From assembly GCA_016720655.1 (NCBI GenBank), contig JADKKE010000009.1, forward strand, positions 1 to 64,000: a stretch of DNA of 64,000 nt, read 5' to 3'. Below are positions 1 through 9,903 of this stretch, in pieces. Position numbers and translations under genes: made by a program. Each line of letters opens with the position of its first letter. Position 1 is the stretch's first letter. Source of the DNA: Bacteroidota bacterium. GTDB taxonomy: Bacteria > Bacteroidota > Bacteroidia > AKYH767-A > 2013-40CM-41-45. Under the pieces are notes generated by a model. The model did no database searches, had not been told where the DNA came from, and saw only the letters and a program-made list of their open reading frames with translations.

Positions 1-83
1 AATTGGTTTGGGTAAAAAATTAAGAATTGAAATTAAAGACATTTCGTAATAAGAGAATTCAAGTTTCAAAAGAATTACGGAAT

Positions 84-303
84 GACATGTCGTCCCTACG
101 GGACTTATGCGCCGATGTGCTTCTTACTATCGATATATCGTCCCTACGGGACTTATAACTTCCTCTGTGTTTTGCTATAGATATGTCGCCCCTACGGGGC
201 TATGGTCTGTCTTGTGCGTTTTGATATAGACATGTCGTCCCTACGGGACTTATTCCTTCGTGTGTATTCTTGCTACCGACATTTCATCCCTATCGAGACT
301 AAG
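84..303. repeat. Tandem array of five hairpin repeats, ~48 bp period
   Basis: Five units start near 84, 131, 179, 228 and 277, a steady 48-49 bp period. Each has a core close to TCGTCCCTACGGGACTTAT that contains the inverted repeat GTCCC-TA(C)-GGGAC. Copy 3 changes both stem arms together (GCCCC/GGGGC), so the hairpin is preserved. Copy 5 is degenerate and a sixth ghost may follow near 320. The 22-24 bp between cores are themselves similar (a 'TGTGTnTTTTGCTA'-like tail), so they are not independent CRISPR spacers. Function is unknown. Confidence 0.85.
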
Positions 304-485
304 TCATCTTGTACTTTTTGATACAGACCTCTGCCCTCTTGTCTGTTTCAATCCAATATGCGGCTCCTCTGAGGCGGTGTAATACTTTGTGTGTCTTGAC
401 ACAGTCGTATCTTCCGTATGTGGTATAATTAAATAACCTGCATTTATTGGATGTACCGGTCATTTGATTTTCGGATCTTCGAAAA

Positions 486-1007
486 ATGAGCAAACAATTA
501 GATAGTACCATCCAAAGTAAAATTCATGAGCTGCGTGGTGAAAAAATCATTCTAGACTTTGACATAGCGGAATTATATGATGTACCTGCAAAGTATTGAA
601 ACAATCGATTCGCAGAAATAAAGACCGTTTCCCCGAGAGATTTTATGTTTGAATTGACAGAAAACGAATGGCTAAACTTGAGGTCACAAATTGTGACCTC
701 AGGTTGGGGAGGAAAGCGCTATCGTCCGGTTGCATTTACAGAATATGGCGTTGCCATGCTTTCCGGGTTATTGCGCAGTGAAATAGCTGTCAGAATGAAT
801 ATAGAAATTGTGCGAACATTTATCTTCTTACGAAAATTAGCCAGAGAACATGGCGATCTTCGTGATAAGATTTTGGAAATGGAGCAACGTTATGATCGGA
901 AATTTAACGGTATTGAACAGGCGCTCGATTTCCTGATACAGGAAAAATCAAAGAATGAAGATCTAAAAACAAGAAAGAGAATTGGTTTTAAAAATGCTAA
1001 ATGCTGA
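486..1007 (+). pseudogene. ORF6N domain DNA-binding protein, two compensating frameshifts
   Basis: The reading frame opens at ATG 486 and encodes a typical ORF6N start (LDFDIAELYDV). It then runs into TGA after 'PAKY'. Restoring one A in 'gcaaag' (about 586-590) gives AKVLKQSIRRNKDRF, and removing one C from the 'cccc' run near 632 returns to the frame of PRDFMFELTENEWLNLRSQ. The protein then continues to 1007 with a coiled-coil tail and the family ending RKRIGF. ORF6N proteins are KilA-N-related DNA-binding proteins found in phages and mobile regions. The intact downstream ORF from 645 lacks the N-terminal part of the domain. Either a decayed gene or two sequence errors. Confidence 0.75.
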
Positions 1008-1050
1008 TACGTTTGGATGGAGGATTACAATCTCCGCTGAGCCCTCGATA

Positions 1051-1098
1051 GGCCAAGTCTTTAACGTAAGCCTGTGCGCTAGCGAACTTGGCCCACAT
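1051..1098. repeat. Palindromic dispersed repeat, copy 1
   Basis: A ~45 bp element bounded by GGCCAAGT and ACTTGGCC. The internal sequence TCTTTAACGTAAGCCTGTGCG is nearly the same as in a second copy at 61668-61713. It lies shortly after the ORF6N stop. The stretch from 1008 to 1358 otherwise shows nothing recognisable. Confidence 0.6.
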
Positions 1099-1358
1099 CG
1101 CGAAGGAAGCTGCCACAGAGAAGGATATCTCAAAAACCTTTGCCTGCTGCGTAGGATATAACCAAAGTTAAAAGTTCAACCTGTGCAGGATGATATCACT
1201 GCGAAGAATTTCGAATAGCATGCAATAATGGTTCAAAGAAATTCTCGTTCTGTGTCAATATAATTTTTCTATTCCTTAAGCTCTCTTTGACATTTATTTT
1301 CAATATCTTCTCAATCAATCATGCGAATACTTATTTTCGTTTATTCAATTCAATCCTC

Positions 1359-4337
1359 ATGAAATACAGTCTCACCCTCGCTTTTCTCATATTGATGGAG
1401 ATGTTGGCAAGTGCTCAGGTTCACATCGGCGCCAGCAATTACTCTACTCTTAAAGCAGCCTTCGATGCAATCAATATCGGTTTGCATACAGATTCGATTG
1501 TCATCACCATCGATGGGAACACAACGGAAACAGTCACTGCTGCACTAAATGCCAGTGGTAGCGGAGCAGCAAATTATACTTCCGTAATTATTTACCCGGT
1601 GAACGGGAATCACACCATCAGCGGAACGATTCAGGGTGCCGCTATCATCGATCTGAATGGCACGGATAATGTCAGGATTGACGGAAGAGAAAATGCATCC
1701 GGATCTACGGCTTCATTGAGCATCATCAATACGCTTAGCGGATCGGCTCCCGGTACAAGCACGATCCGTTTTATAAACGACGCAACTGAGAATCAAATTC
1801 GCTATTGTACGATAAAAGGTAGCAGCATGGATGTAAATGCGGGGGTGATCTATTTTTCAACAGGAACACTGATTGGGAATGATCGAAACACGATTGAATT
1901 TTGTAACCTCAGCAGTCAGGGTATCAGCAGACCTTCTTCTCTTGTGTTCTCCCTGGGATCTGCCGGTGCATCGAACGACAGTATCCGGATTGAACACAAT
2001 AATTTTTATAATTTTTTTACGACAAACGGATCAACCTATGGGATCCTTGCGAAAGAGTATACTTCTTCGTGGATGATCGCGGAGAATAGTTTTTATGAAA
2101 CATCGCCCTACACATTAAGTACAGGGAATTATACAAACTATTCTCCAATCCATCTGGATCCAAAAGAAAACGGCGGGGGATTTTTAGTCGATCACAATTT
2201 CATCGGAGGTTCCCAACCGGAATGTGGTGGAAATCCTTTCAGCACCAACCTGGGAGAAGTGCAATTCAGAGGAATTTATCTTGATGCAGATACCATTAAC
2301 CTTACTTCCATTCAGAACAACCGGATTGCGAATATTCATATTACAAGGAACAGCCTCACGACCATGTTTTATGGTATCTATTGCATAGACGGCCGGTTCA
2401 CGATAGGAACAGGCGGAGGAAATCAAATTGGTTCTATTACGAATTCAGATTCAATCTATCTGCAGACAGCGCACAACAATGGCAGCAGTACGGTCATTTA
2501 TACCAACGCATTCTGCGATCAAAGAATCGAGAACAATATCATTCGCGGAATAAGCACGGATGTCGAATACTATTCTTCTTACCATTATGCTCATCTGCTC
2601 CAACTTATTGTAGCCGACGGCTATCGTGGAATTTGTACAATACAAAATAACCTCTTGGGTAGTCTGGACAATCCAAACAGTATTCAATGTCTGGCCAGTG
2701 CGGAAGATGGTCCTCAGAACCTGGGAGGAATCAAAGTAAACGCGAATGAAGCGCTCATTGCAGGAAATATTTTAGCAGGCTGGGCTAACATGGGTAACTA
2801 TACGACTTCTCAGGGAAATACCACGCATGGCATCGGCACTCTCGGTGCGGGGAATAACCGGATCTTAAACAATGTCATCAAGAATATCGCTACGAGAAGC
2901 TGGAATTCCAATGCTGACGAAAACGGAGATTTGCTGGGCATCTACAATGTTGCTACCGGTCTACAATACCAGGTGATCAGTGGTAATAAAATAGACAGTC
3001 TGTACAACCAAAATGGATTGATTGGAGCAAGCGTGACGGGGATCTATGCACGGTACGATACAACAGGGATTAAAATCATTTCCGGAAATTTTATTCAAAG
3101 GATTGCTTCTCCCATCGCCGGGAATGCATACCTGACAGGAATCAGCATCCGGAACTCCAACCAGGATACTCTCGAATGTTTCAATAATGTGATCAATATC
3201 GGTGCGGATGTGCCTTCCAATAGTAATATCCGGGGTGTATATGAAATTGGTTCATTCGCTGCAGTCAATCATTACTTTTTCAACAGCATCAATATTGCAG
3301 GGTCAGTTACCGGAACTTCCACTAGAATTACAGCGGCATTCTATTGCACTAGTGGTACAAGCATCCGAACACTGTGGAATAATATATTTGAGAATACCCG
3401 AACCCAAAGCTCTGCCGGTCAGAATCACTACGCGGTTTATTTTACCAGCGCAACGAACATGATTATCGACTACAACAATTACAGAGTTACAGGTACCGGT
3501 GGAAACATTGGTTTTCTGACCGTCAATGCGCCTACGTTTACCGACTGGCAAAATACATCCGGACAGGATTTAAACAGCCTGAACCTGAATCCTGCATTCG
3601 GAAATCCATCCGGAACGCAAGATTATGAATACATCGCAACTACTACTATTCACGGTACATCAGCGACCGGAATCACCACTGATTATTTCGGAGTTGCACG
3701 TGGAACGCCACCGCAAATTGGTGCATTTGAAACAACATGCTTCCCTGTTTTCTCTACCTTGAATGCCGGGATCTGTCAAGGGGAAAATTATTCTTTCGGA
3801 GGAAGCCTGCTCACGCAATCCGGTGTGTATTCGGATTCACTGATTTCATCACTTGGCTGCGATAGTATTATTATCCTGACACTCACTGTTCATCCTCTGC
3901 CTCTGCCGATTGTTATTGCAGTTGGGGAAACACTGAGTACACAAGTTTTCACTACTTACCAATGGATGATGGATGGTGATACAATTCCGGGCGCCATGCA
4001 ATCATCCTGGATTGCACTTACCGACGGTTTTTATTCCGTACTGGTAACAGATGCAAATGGATGTTCCGCATCGTCAGATACAGTGCAAATGGTCGGAGTA
4101 AAGCTGCACGAGCTGAGACCTGAACAGACTCAATTTTGGCCGAATCCTGTGAGAGATTTCTTATACATGAATAAACTCGCAGGGGAAGAGTCAGCTGTGG
4201 TGGTGTATAATTCTATGGGGCAGATTCAGAAAAATATCAGGATCAGCAAAAGCATCGTTGATGTAAGCGGACTCACACCCGGGATATATTTCCTTTTGAT
4301 GACACATGAGAGAAATTACACTTTTATTAAAGAATAA
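1359..4337 (+). CDS. T9SS-exported right-handed beta-helix-like surface protein
   Basis: About 992 aa from the ATG at 1359, preferred over the in-frame ATG at 1287 because it puts the hydrophobic signal peptide (MKYSLTLAFLILMEMLASAQ) at the N-terminus. Residues ~25-800 are rich in short N/I/G-patterned repeats (IENNIIRGI, ILNNVIKNI, VISGNKIDSL) characteristic of parallel beta-helix proteins. Next is a ~60-residue segment with GICQGENYSFGG and LGCDSIIILTLTV, common in gliding-type surface proteins, and an Ig-like stretch. The last ~75 residues form a T9SS type A CTD (FWPNPVRDFLYMN ... DVSGLTPGIYFLLM). It is probably secreted and anchored on the cell surface. Ligand or substrate cannot be told. 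Confidence 0.85.
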   Translation: MKYSLTLAFLILMEMLASAQVHIGASNYSTLKAAFDAINIGLHTDSIVITIDGNTTETVTAALNASGSGAANYTSVIIYPVNGNHTISGTIQGAAIIDLNGTDNVRIDGRENASGSTASLSIINTLSGSAPGTSTIRFINDATENQIRYCTIKGSSMDVNAGVIYFSTGTLIGNDRNTIEFCNLSSQGISRPSSLVFSLGSAGASNDSIRIEHNNFYNFFTTNGSTYGILAKEYTSSWMIAENSFYETSPYTLSTGNYTNYSPIHLDPKENGGGFLVDHNFIGGSQPECGGNPFSTNLGEVQFRGIYLDADTINLTSIQNNRIANIHITRNSLTTMFYGIYCIDGRFTIGTGGGNQIGSITNSDSIYLQTAHNNGSSTVIYTNAFCDQRIENNIIRGISTDVEYYSSYHYAHLLQLIVADGYRGICTIQNNLLGSLDNPNSIQCLASAEDGPQNLGGIKVNANEALIAGNILAGWANMGNYTTSQGNTTHGIGTLGAGNNRILNNVIKNIATRSWNSNADENGDLLGIYNVATGLQYQVISGNKIDSLYNQNGLIGASVTGIYARYDTTGIKIISGNFIQRIASPIAGNAYLTGISIRNSNQDTLECFNNVINIGADVPSNSNIRGVYEIGSFAAVNHYFFNSINIAGSVTGTSTRITAAFYCTSGTSIRTLWNNIFENTRTQSSAGQNHYAVYFTSATNMIIDYNNYRVTGTGGNIGFLTVNAPTFTDWQNTSGQDLNSLNLNPAFGNPSGTQDYEYIATTTIHGTSATGITTDYFGVARGTPPQIGAFETTCFPVFSTLNAGICQGENYSFGGSLLTQSGVYSDSLISSLGCDSIIILTLTVHPLPLPIVIAVGETLSTQVFTTYQWMMDGDTIPGAMQSSWIALTDGFYSVLVTDANGCSASSDTVQMVGVKLHELRPEQTQFWPNPVRDFLYMNKLAGEESAVVVYNSMGQIQKNIRISKSIVDVSGLTPGIYFLLMTHERNYTFIKE

Positions 4338-4494
4338 AAATTCCAGATATACACATCCCGACAGTGAATCAACGAAAAGCTTTTTCTCCGGTTGCTAAAG
4401 GCAGAAAAGTACAGAAGGAAATGTACAACACACTGTGGAGCGGCCATAAGATTCGTCTATCCAATTAATTTCTGCTAAACTCTTTTCTTCCTCT

Positions 4495-6063
4495 CTAACT
4501 TTTCACCACTCGCATCACCCGATTTCCAATACGTAGAAAATAAATTCCTTTTGCCAGTGATGGCAATGTGATTTCTCCATTCATCACAAATTGCTCAGTC
4601 ACCACTGATCCAAATACGTTTAGTATTTCGATTTTTGCTTTTTCATCGACTCCGGACAAAATTAAGCGATCGGTAAATGGATTTGGATAGGCATTAAATT
4701 CTGTTTGATCCAACGCAGCAATGTTTGTTGTACTATTGCTGTCGTCGAAACGAATGAGCAAAGCAGACTGAACACCGGCAACTCCACTTGTTAAAGAATC
4801 AAAAATGGCTTCACCTATAACTGTAGCTGCAACATAACCCTGGCCGACACCGCTCATCCGCAGATCTTGCGGATAATTCGCACTCACAGCGCCTCCCAAT
4901 TTCAGTGACAAGACTTGTCCGTTTCCATCAAATTTCAGGATCCCTAAATTATACGTTGCCGGCAAACCACTGTTCACCACCAATGTGGGTGAAAAATGAA
5001 TCGTCCCTTGTATTGTCCCTGTTACATAAATATTTTCGCTGGCATCAACATCGAAAAAATGTCCGCTTCCAATATTGTAATAGCCAGTGTCATTCAATGG
5101 CAGACCATATCCCCAGAGAAAATTAGCATTGCTATCTACTCTCGTCAGGAAAAAATTTGTTCCAAAATAATTATCCGGAAAATTTATAGCTCCCCAGGTT
5201 GTCGAGTCAAAATTATTTCCACCGAGAATAGCATCACCGTTCGGCAAAGCCACCACTTGCGGTGTTTGAAATGTGATGTCGATGGCATAGCGTATCCAGG
5301 ATGTTTGCCCTGAATTGTTGATGCGCGAAACGAACATCATGTAGTTTTCCGGAACTATTTCAGTGAGACCATTGATATTGATGCTTCCACTCTCCGCGGC
5401 ACCGGCCAGGTAAAGATTGTTATCCGCATCAAAGCTAATGCTATTGCACAGACGCGTTTGGGATGTGGAATAGCTTACCCCCTCATTTCCGTTGCTATCC
5501 AATTGCGCAATTCGATGTCCGAAAATCGACAAACGCTGAGAAACGTACCACACCGATCCATTGGCATCACTTTCCATCGTAGTGACGGCATATATATCAG
5601 TGTTGGTCAGCGATAAATTTTTGCTCCATCTCAACAAGCCTTGTGGAGTAAAACTCATTAGAAAATAATTTTTATCGAAACCTGAGCCGGTATTCAACAA
5701 AGTATCTGAACCATCGATAATCATGGTTTCCATGTATGCACCGCCCAAATAAATATTCTCCGCGCCGTCAAGAGCCAAAGAAGTCACTACTACTTTACCT
5801 GATAAATCAACTCTCCACAACAGCGAACCGGTACTATCAAAATTATCGATAGCATAATCGCCCAAGATTTCAAGGCCGTACAACTGATGCGATACACTGA
5901 GCTTGGCAATGACCACACCCTGGCTTGTAACAGCCAGTTTGTGCAGCGGATATTGAGGATTTGAATTGTAGCCAATCGTATCACCCTGTAACCAGGCAAT
6001 ATCCTGGGCTCGCAAACAATGATTAAAAGAAAACAATATCAGGAGTAGTAGAAGCTTTTTCAT
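4495..6063 (-). CDS. T9SS-exported beta-propeller (SBBP-like) protein
   Basis: About 522 aa from the ATG at 6063 (MKKLLLLLILFSFNHCLRAQ signal peptide). The longer frame opening at 6138 adds 25 residues ahead of the signal peptide and is unlikely. The body contains repeated 'D..NIYVTG...G', 'NLYLAGAAESGS' and 'ENIYLGGAYMET' blades, which resemble the SBBP beta-propeller repeat of bacterial surface proteins. The C-terminus is a T9SS type A CTD (AYPNPFTDRLILSG ... SLAKGIYFLRI). It faces the beta-helix protein tail-to-tail across 157 bp with no obvious terminator hairpin. Confidence 0.85.
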   Translation of the reverse strand: MKKLLLLLILFSFNHCLRAQDIAWLQGDTIGYNSNPQYPLHKLAVTSQGVVIAKLSVSHQLYGLEILGDYAIDNFDSTGSLLWRVDLSGKVVVTSLALDGAENIYLGGAYMETMIIDGSDTLLNTGSGFDKNYFLMSFTPQGLLRWSKNLSLTNTDIYAVTTMESDANGSVWYVSQRLSIFGHRIAQLDSNGNEGVSYSTSQTRLCNSISFDADNNLYLAGAAESGSININGLTEIVPENYMMFVSRINNSGQTSWIRYAIDITFQTPQVVALPNGDAILGGNNFDSTTWGAINFPDNYFGTNFFLTRVDSNANFLWGYGLPLNDTGYYNIGSGHFFDVDASENIYVTGTIQGTIHFSPTLVVNSGLPATYNLGILKFDGNGQVLSLKLGGAVSANYPQDLRMSGVGQGYVAATVIGEAIFDSLTSGVAGVQSALLIRFDDSNSTTNIAALDQTEFNAYPNPFTDRLILSGVDEKAKIEILNVFGSVVTEQFVMNGEITLPSLAKGIYFLRIGNRVMRVVKS

Positions 6064-6221
6064 TGGTGGAAATTTTAAAATTGTTAAGTAAAGAAAGCAA
6101 TTTCTTGTGGAATTAACAATTTCGTTTTCAGAGCTCAATTTTGAATAAACACCCTACCGTATTTAGGGTTAAAAATTGTCAAATCTGTATAGATCTCATT
6201 TTCTTTTTTTAATTTTAGTCA

Positions 6222-6785
6222 ATGAAGCGTATCCTCTCTCTTTTCCTACTGGCACTGCCACTTTTTTGTCATGGACAAAATATCTATGAAATAAATTTAT
6301 CCAGAACATTGGATGAAAGTCGAATGGGAACATGGACAAAAGGAGATTATATTGTAAATATTGAACTTGATTTATTAGAGCCGCTGATTCGGAATATCGC
6401 CAAACAATATATTGATGGGACTACAAACTTAAATAGTGAAGATTCAATTGCGACAGTCTTTAATCTTAGCGGCAGAAGGTATCACGATGCTGCTGATCGG
6501 GTAAAGAATTCTAAAAACGGACTGGATCTGAACAAACTTGTCGTCTACTTTGGCAAGGAGAATGAAAAGGACAATATGGGTAATTCATCAACCATAGAAA
6601 ATTTTGTCATCCAATTGGTAGAGAACGGAAGGGCAACTGTCGATTACAAAGGAGAACGTGTATTCAGGCTAAACAAACGCCATGATTCCAAAGGCTCAGG
6701 CTTGGATTATGGAGATGATATTCTGATTTATTTTGACGACCCTGAAAATTACATTTTCAAATATTACCGACATTTGGGTTGGTAG
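6222..6785 (+). CDS. Secreted hypothetical protein
   Basis: 187 aa with a clear signal peptide (MKRILSLFLLALPLFCHGQ), so likely periplasmic or outer membrane. The mature part is hydrophilic with no recognisable family; it carries 'GTWTKGDYIVNIELDLLEP' near the start and an acidic C-terminal portion (DYGDDILIYFDDPENY). There is no CTD and no lipobox cysteine. It starts 158 bp from the divergent propeller gene, so the two promoters share that interval. Confidence 0.7.
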   Translation: MKRILSLFLLALPLFCHGQNIYEINLSRTLDESRMGTWTKGDYIVNIELDLLEPLIRNIAKQYIDGTTNLNSEDSIATVFNLSGRRYHDAADRVKNSKNGLDLNKLVVYFGKENEKDNMGNSSTIENFVIQLVENGRATVDYKGERVFRLNKRHDSKGSGLDYGDDILIYFDDPENYIFKYYRHLGW

Positions 6786-6987
6786 AATTCCGTTTTTTTA
6801 CCATACAGGGTTTTTCATAATTCTTCATAGTGAGGTCACTACCAGAAGCCTTTTCGCGAGCGGACCTGGACCCTTCTTGAATCAAGACACACAATTCTTT
6901 ATGAATAAAAAAATAAACCGGGATGAATAAGGAGCACTTCCTAAAGGATGAACGCAATCTTACACATCAAAACAATTTCTCTCCCCC

Positions 6988-7929
6988 CTACTCATTTTTC
7001 GCCGATAAATAAAATCCAAGCTTGAGTAGCAATTGCGATTCATTCACTTTCGTGGAAATCAGCTCATCGCTTGGGTTGGGGAGGTTTGGATTTGCATTCG
7101 TTGGCATAAACCTGACGTCGGCATCTCTTCCTTCCATCATTTCCCAGTACAAGCCCACATACATTCCAAAACGCCCACCGATAAAAATCGTAGGGTTGAT
7201 AAAAGGATTGTATTTGACCTGGATTGCAGTGGATTTGTCGGGATCGGTTTTGCTTTTATTCAGACCTCTGTTTCCGCCACCGATGATAAAGAATGCGGCC
7301 TTGCTCCCGAGGTTTGTACGATAGCCGACATTCAAACCGTATAGAATTTTCCAAGTAGCCGACATCGTAGAATTGGCATATTGTCCGCTTGGAATTTCTG
7401 TTTTATAAACTGTATACCGGGGAGCGAATCCAAGTGTGCGCATGGAAAGATTTATTCCCGCAAACACTGGACTTTCCTTGATCACCCAGGAGCCGTTGAA
7501 ATCAAAAATATGGTTGTTGCTCAACCTTGCCACTTCATTGATCTGATCACCGGAAATAAATTTCAGGTTATTGCATTCTCCCGCCGACAGCGGATCGAGA
7601 TAGGTATCGAAATCATAATAATTTCCATCCTGTTTTGCCAGATACAAGAGGCGACCAAATATATAAGCAAAGCCTTCCAGGTTTGCCATTACGACAGCTT
7701 TTTCACTCGATACAAAATATTTTATTTCCGCGTTGGTCGTTATCCGGTAATCTTCCAGGTTTACTTTCATTTCATTTGTATTCGGATCCTGTAAAGAATA
7801 CAAACCGGTTACATTCGTTTTGTCGTACATCACACCGATCTGAATTTTTTTAAAATGATTTACATCCAGTTGCGCATTCAAAGTCAGGCGAATACACACA
7901 AAGGCGAGCAATACTAATAATGATCTCAT
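6988..7929 (-). CDS. Secreted hypothetical protein, possibly outer-membrane barrel
   Basis: 313 aa. The N-terminus is a signal peptide (MRSLLVLLAFVCIRLTLNAQ). The C-terminal half alternates short hydrophobic/aromatic strands with turns (KILYGLNVGYRTNLG, AAFFIIGGGNRG, FIGGRFGMYVGLYWEM, LLLKLGFYL), as in small outer-membrane beta-barrels. There is no CTD or lipobox. The family is not recognised; barrel status is inferred from strand pattern only. Confidence 0.7.
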   Translation of the reverse strand: MRSLLVLLAFVCIRLTLNAQLDVNHFKKIQIGVMYDKTNVTGLYSLQDPNTNEMKVNLEDYRITTNAEIKYFVSSEKAVVMANLEGFAYIFGRLLYLAKQDGNYYDFDTYLDPLSAGECNNLKFISGDQINEVARLSNNHIFDFNGSWVIKESPVFAGINLSMRTLGFAPRYTVYKTEIPSGQYANSTMSATWKILYGLNVGYRTNLGSKAAFFIIGGGNRGLNKSKTDPDKSTAIQVKYNPFINPTIFIGGRFGMYVGLYWEMMEGRDADVRFMPTNANPNLPNPSDELISTKVNESQLLLKLGFYLSAKNE

Positions 7930-8235
7930 AATGGGAATTTTACAGACGCATCCATGGTTTTCCTGTGAATTGGACGGAAAAGGATGCTTTTTCTATCAAA
8001 CGCAAATGTTAAAATAAATGTTGCGAAGGATTTTCCAAAATCTTTCACCTCGACACTGATGGAATAACTTGTTCCGAAAGATCGTTTGCTTCTTCACTAT
8101 TCGGCCTATTCACATGTACGATTTCTTCTTTTCTTTTTAAACATTCTTAGTGTTGAACAATCGTGAAGGATTGTGTTTTTCATCCTTGGCAGATTTCAAA
8201 AAAATTCACATTTTCGTTGAATAAAGAAAGCAATT
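7930..8235. other. Divergent intergenic region
   Basis: 306 bp between divergently transcribed genes. It must hold both promoters, but no convincing Bacteroidota -33 TTTG / -7 TAnnTTTG pair, repeat or hairpin was found. Confidence 0.4.
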
Positions 8236-9423
8236 ATGAAATTTACATTACTCTCATTGATTACCTTATCACTATTCATTAGTTCTTGTAAAAAAGAAGA
8301 AACAAAAGAAGAAACACCTCAACCACAAGTAAACTTACCGGATTCAATTGTTGTGCTGAACACATCTACTTTGGTTTCTGCCTTAAACGGATATTCCTTT
8401 GAAGCAGCCTTTATCAATACCGAACCTGTTTCTTATCCTTATTTGTGGTTAGAGTATGTAGATGATTATTTGGATAGTACCCGAATTGTGATGAATAACC
8501 AAAACTCTTTTCAGACGATCACCTATTATCTCTGCTCAAATCATAAAAATGGAATTTTAACCCGGGCTTTTGATCACATTACTTATCCGAATAATGTTCG
8601 AAACAATATTCGGTTTTCATTTAATCATCCTCAGTTCCTGTTGCAATGGTATGTGCCTTCGACCGGAGAACTCACTACCGTAGGTAATGTTTTCGGAATG
8701 AATACACATATATCGCAAACTTTTACCGGGATGTCAGCTCAATATCAGTATGAATTCCTCGATCGCTATCTGATTCGCTATATCAGCGGCATCAGTCTCT
8801 GGCCCTTCCAACATCAAAACTGGAGCGACCAGCCTCAGTTTGTTGCCACACAGGAATTGAGTGAACCTGTTGCCTGGGATCATTGGTATGATGAATCCTG
8901 GAGTACATTTCCCTATGATGTCCAATCAAATATGTATACTGCTTTCATCAACAGCAGTAATGATACAACCTATGTAGGAATCGCGAAAGGCCAATTAAAT
9001 CTTGACACCTTGTATTTTCGTCAGGCTACATATGCACAAACAAGCGCAAATTCATGTCAGGTGTTTTTGGATAAATCAGGAGACACACTTTTTTTCGGAC
9101 TGTCAGTCATCATTCCGGGCACAACGAATCAACATGAAATTAGTTTGTACAAATACGAATTATCATCAGCACAATTAACACCTGTGTATGAAAAACAAAT
9201 TCTCGCAAATCCCTTTCAGATTGCCGGGTTTAATAAAGGTCGGTTTTATGGAAATATTACATCAAGCGGAATTCAAATGATAAATCGCGATAACAGTATC
9301 TCAACTCAGTCTGTTCCGACTACTTCCCTGGGTGGACAATTCAAATTCGGCAGGAATAAATTGTATTACATCGTGAGTGAACTGAATATTCCCCGTGTTG
9401 AGGTATATTCAATTCCCTTGTAA
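8236..9423 (+). CDS. Lipoprotein of unknown function
   Basis: 395 aa. The N-terminus MKFTLLSLITLSLFISSCKKEE is a type II signal peptide with the lipobox cysteine at residue 18, followed by KKEE repeats. In this phylum a charged +2 region often goes with outer-membrane lipoproteins. The remainder is rich in aromatic and polar residues and may be a propeller (repeated short beta segments ending in Y/F), but no domain is recognised. No CTD. It stands alone between divergent and same-strand genes. Confidence 0.75.
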   Translation: MKFTLLSLITLSLFISSCKKEETKEETPQPQVNLPDSIVVLNTSTLVSALNGYSFEAAFINTEPVSYPYLWLEYVDDYLDSTRIVMNNQNSFQTITYYLCSNHKNGILTRAFDHITYPNNVRNNIRFSFNHPQFLLQWYVPSTGELTTVGNVFGMNTHISQTFTGMSAQYQYEFLDRYLIRYISGISLWPFQHQNWSDQPQFVATQELSEPVAWDHWYDESWSTFPYDVQSNMYTAFINSSNDTTYVGIAKGQLNLDTLYFRQATYAQTSANSCQVFLDKSGDTLFFGLSVIIPGTTNQHEISLYKYELSSAQLTPVYEKQILANPFQIAGFNKGRFYGNITSSGIQMINRDNSISTQSVPTTSLGGQFKFGRNKLYYIVSELNIPRVEVYSIPL

Positions 9424-9903
9424 TGCATCGCCGTGGAGAAGTCATGATTTCGAAAAAGATTTGATTTTCCTTAAGCGAAATTTCTTGGAATTAAAATTGG
9501 CAAAGAGATTTTCAAGATCCTTTTCCCTGGAATAGTATGAACTTTGATTTGATTCGTTTTTTGATTGCATTAAAGGAGGAATCTTTGTGATCGGCATTCG
9601 AAATAATCTCACAGAAATTTTCTTTTGCGGTCTTTCCAAAATACTACCTGAATAACAAATTGGAAAAAGGGAGTTTTGCTAAAATAATTTTTGCTCGAAA
9701 ATTGGATTTATATTTTTGTTAATCTCCTCCTTGCAATTTTAAAAATTCCTCTTAAATTGCAGCTGTAGGCCCGAATGAACGAATGAGCCTGTTTAAGTTT
9801 TTGGACTACCTGAATTCAATTCAATCCGTCCATATTATAGATATCCTCAATTCCAATACCTTATAAACAATTTCAACCTCTTATTTAATAATAATAAAAA
9901 CTG
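9424..9903. other. Non-coding stretch
   Basis: 480 bp of AT-rich sequence before the cysteine protease gene. No gene, repeat copy or terminator was found. Confidence 0.4.

Noticed and set aside
84..303. Possible CRISPR array
   Set aside because: The segments between the hairpin cores resemble each other and there are no cas genes, so this is a tandem repeat.
299..511. 70-codon minus-strand frame at the repeat array
   Set aside because: Overlaps the hairpin array and the ORF6N start, with no recognisable features.
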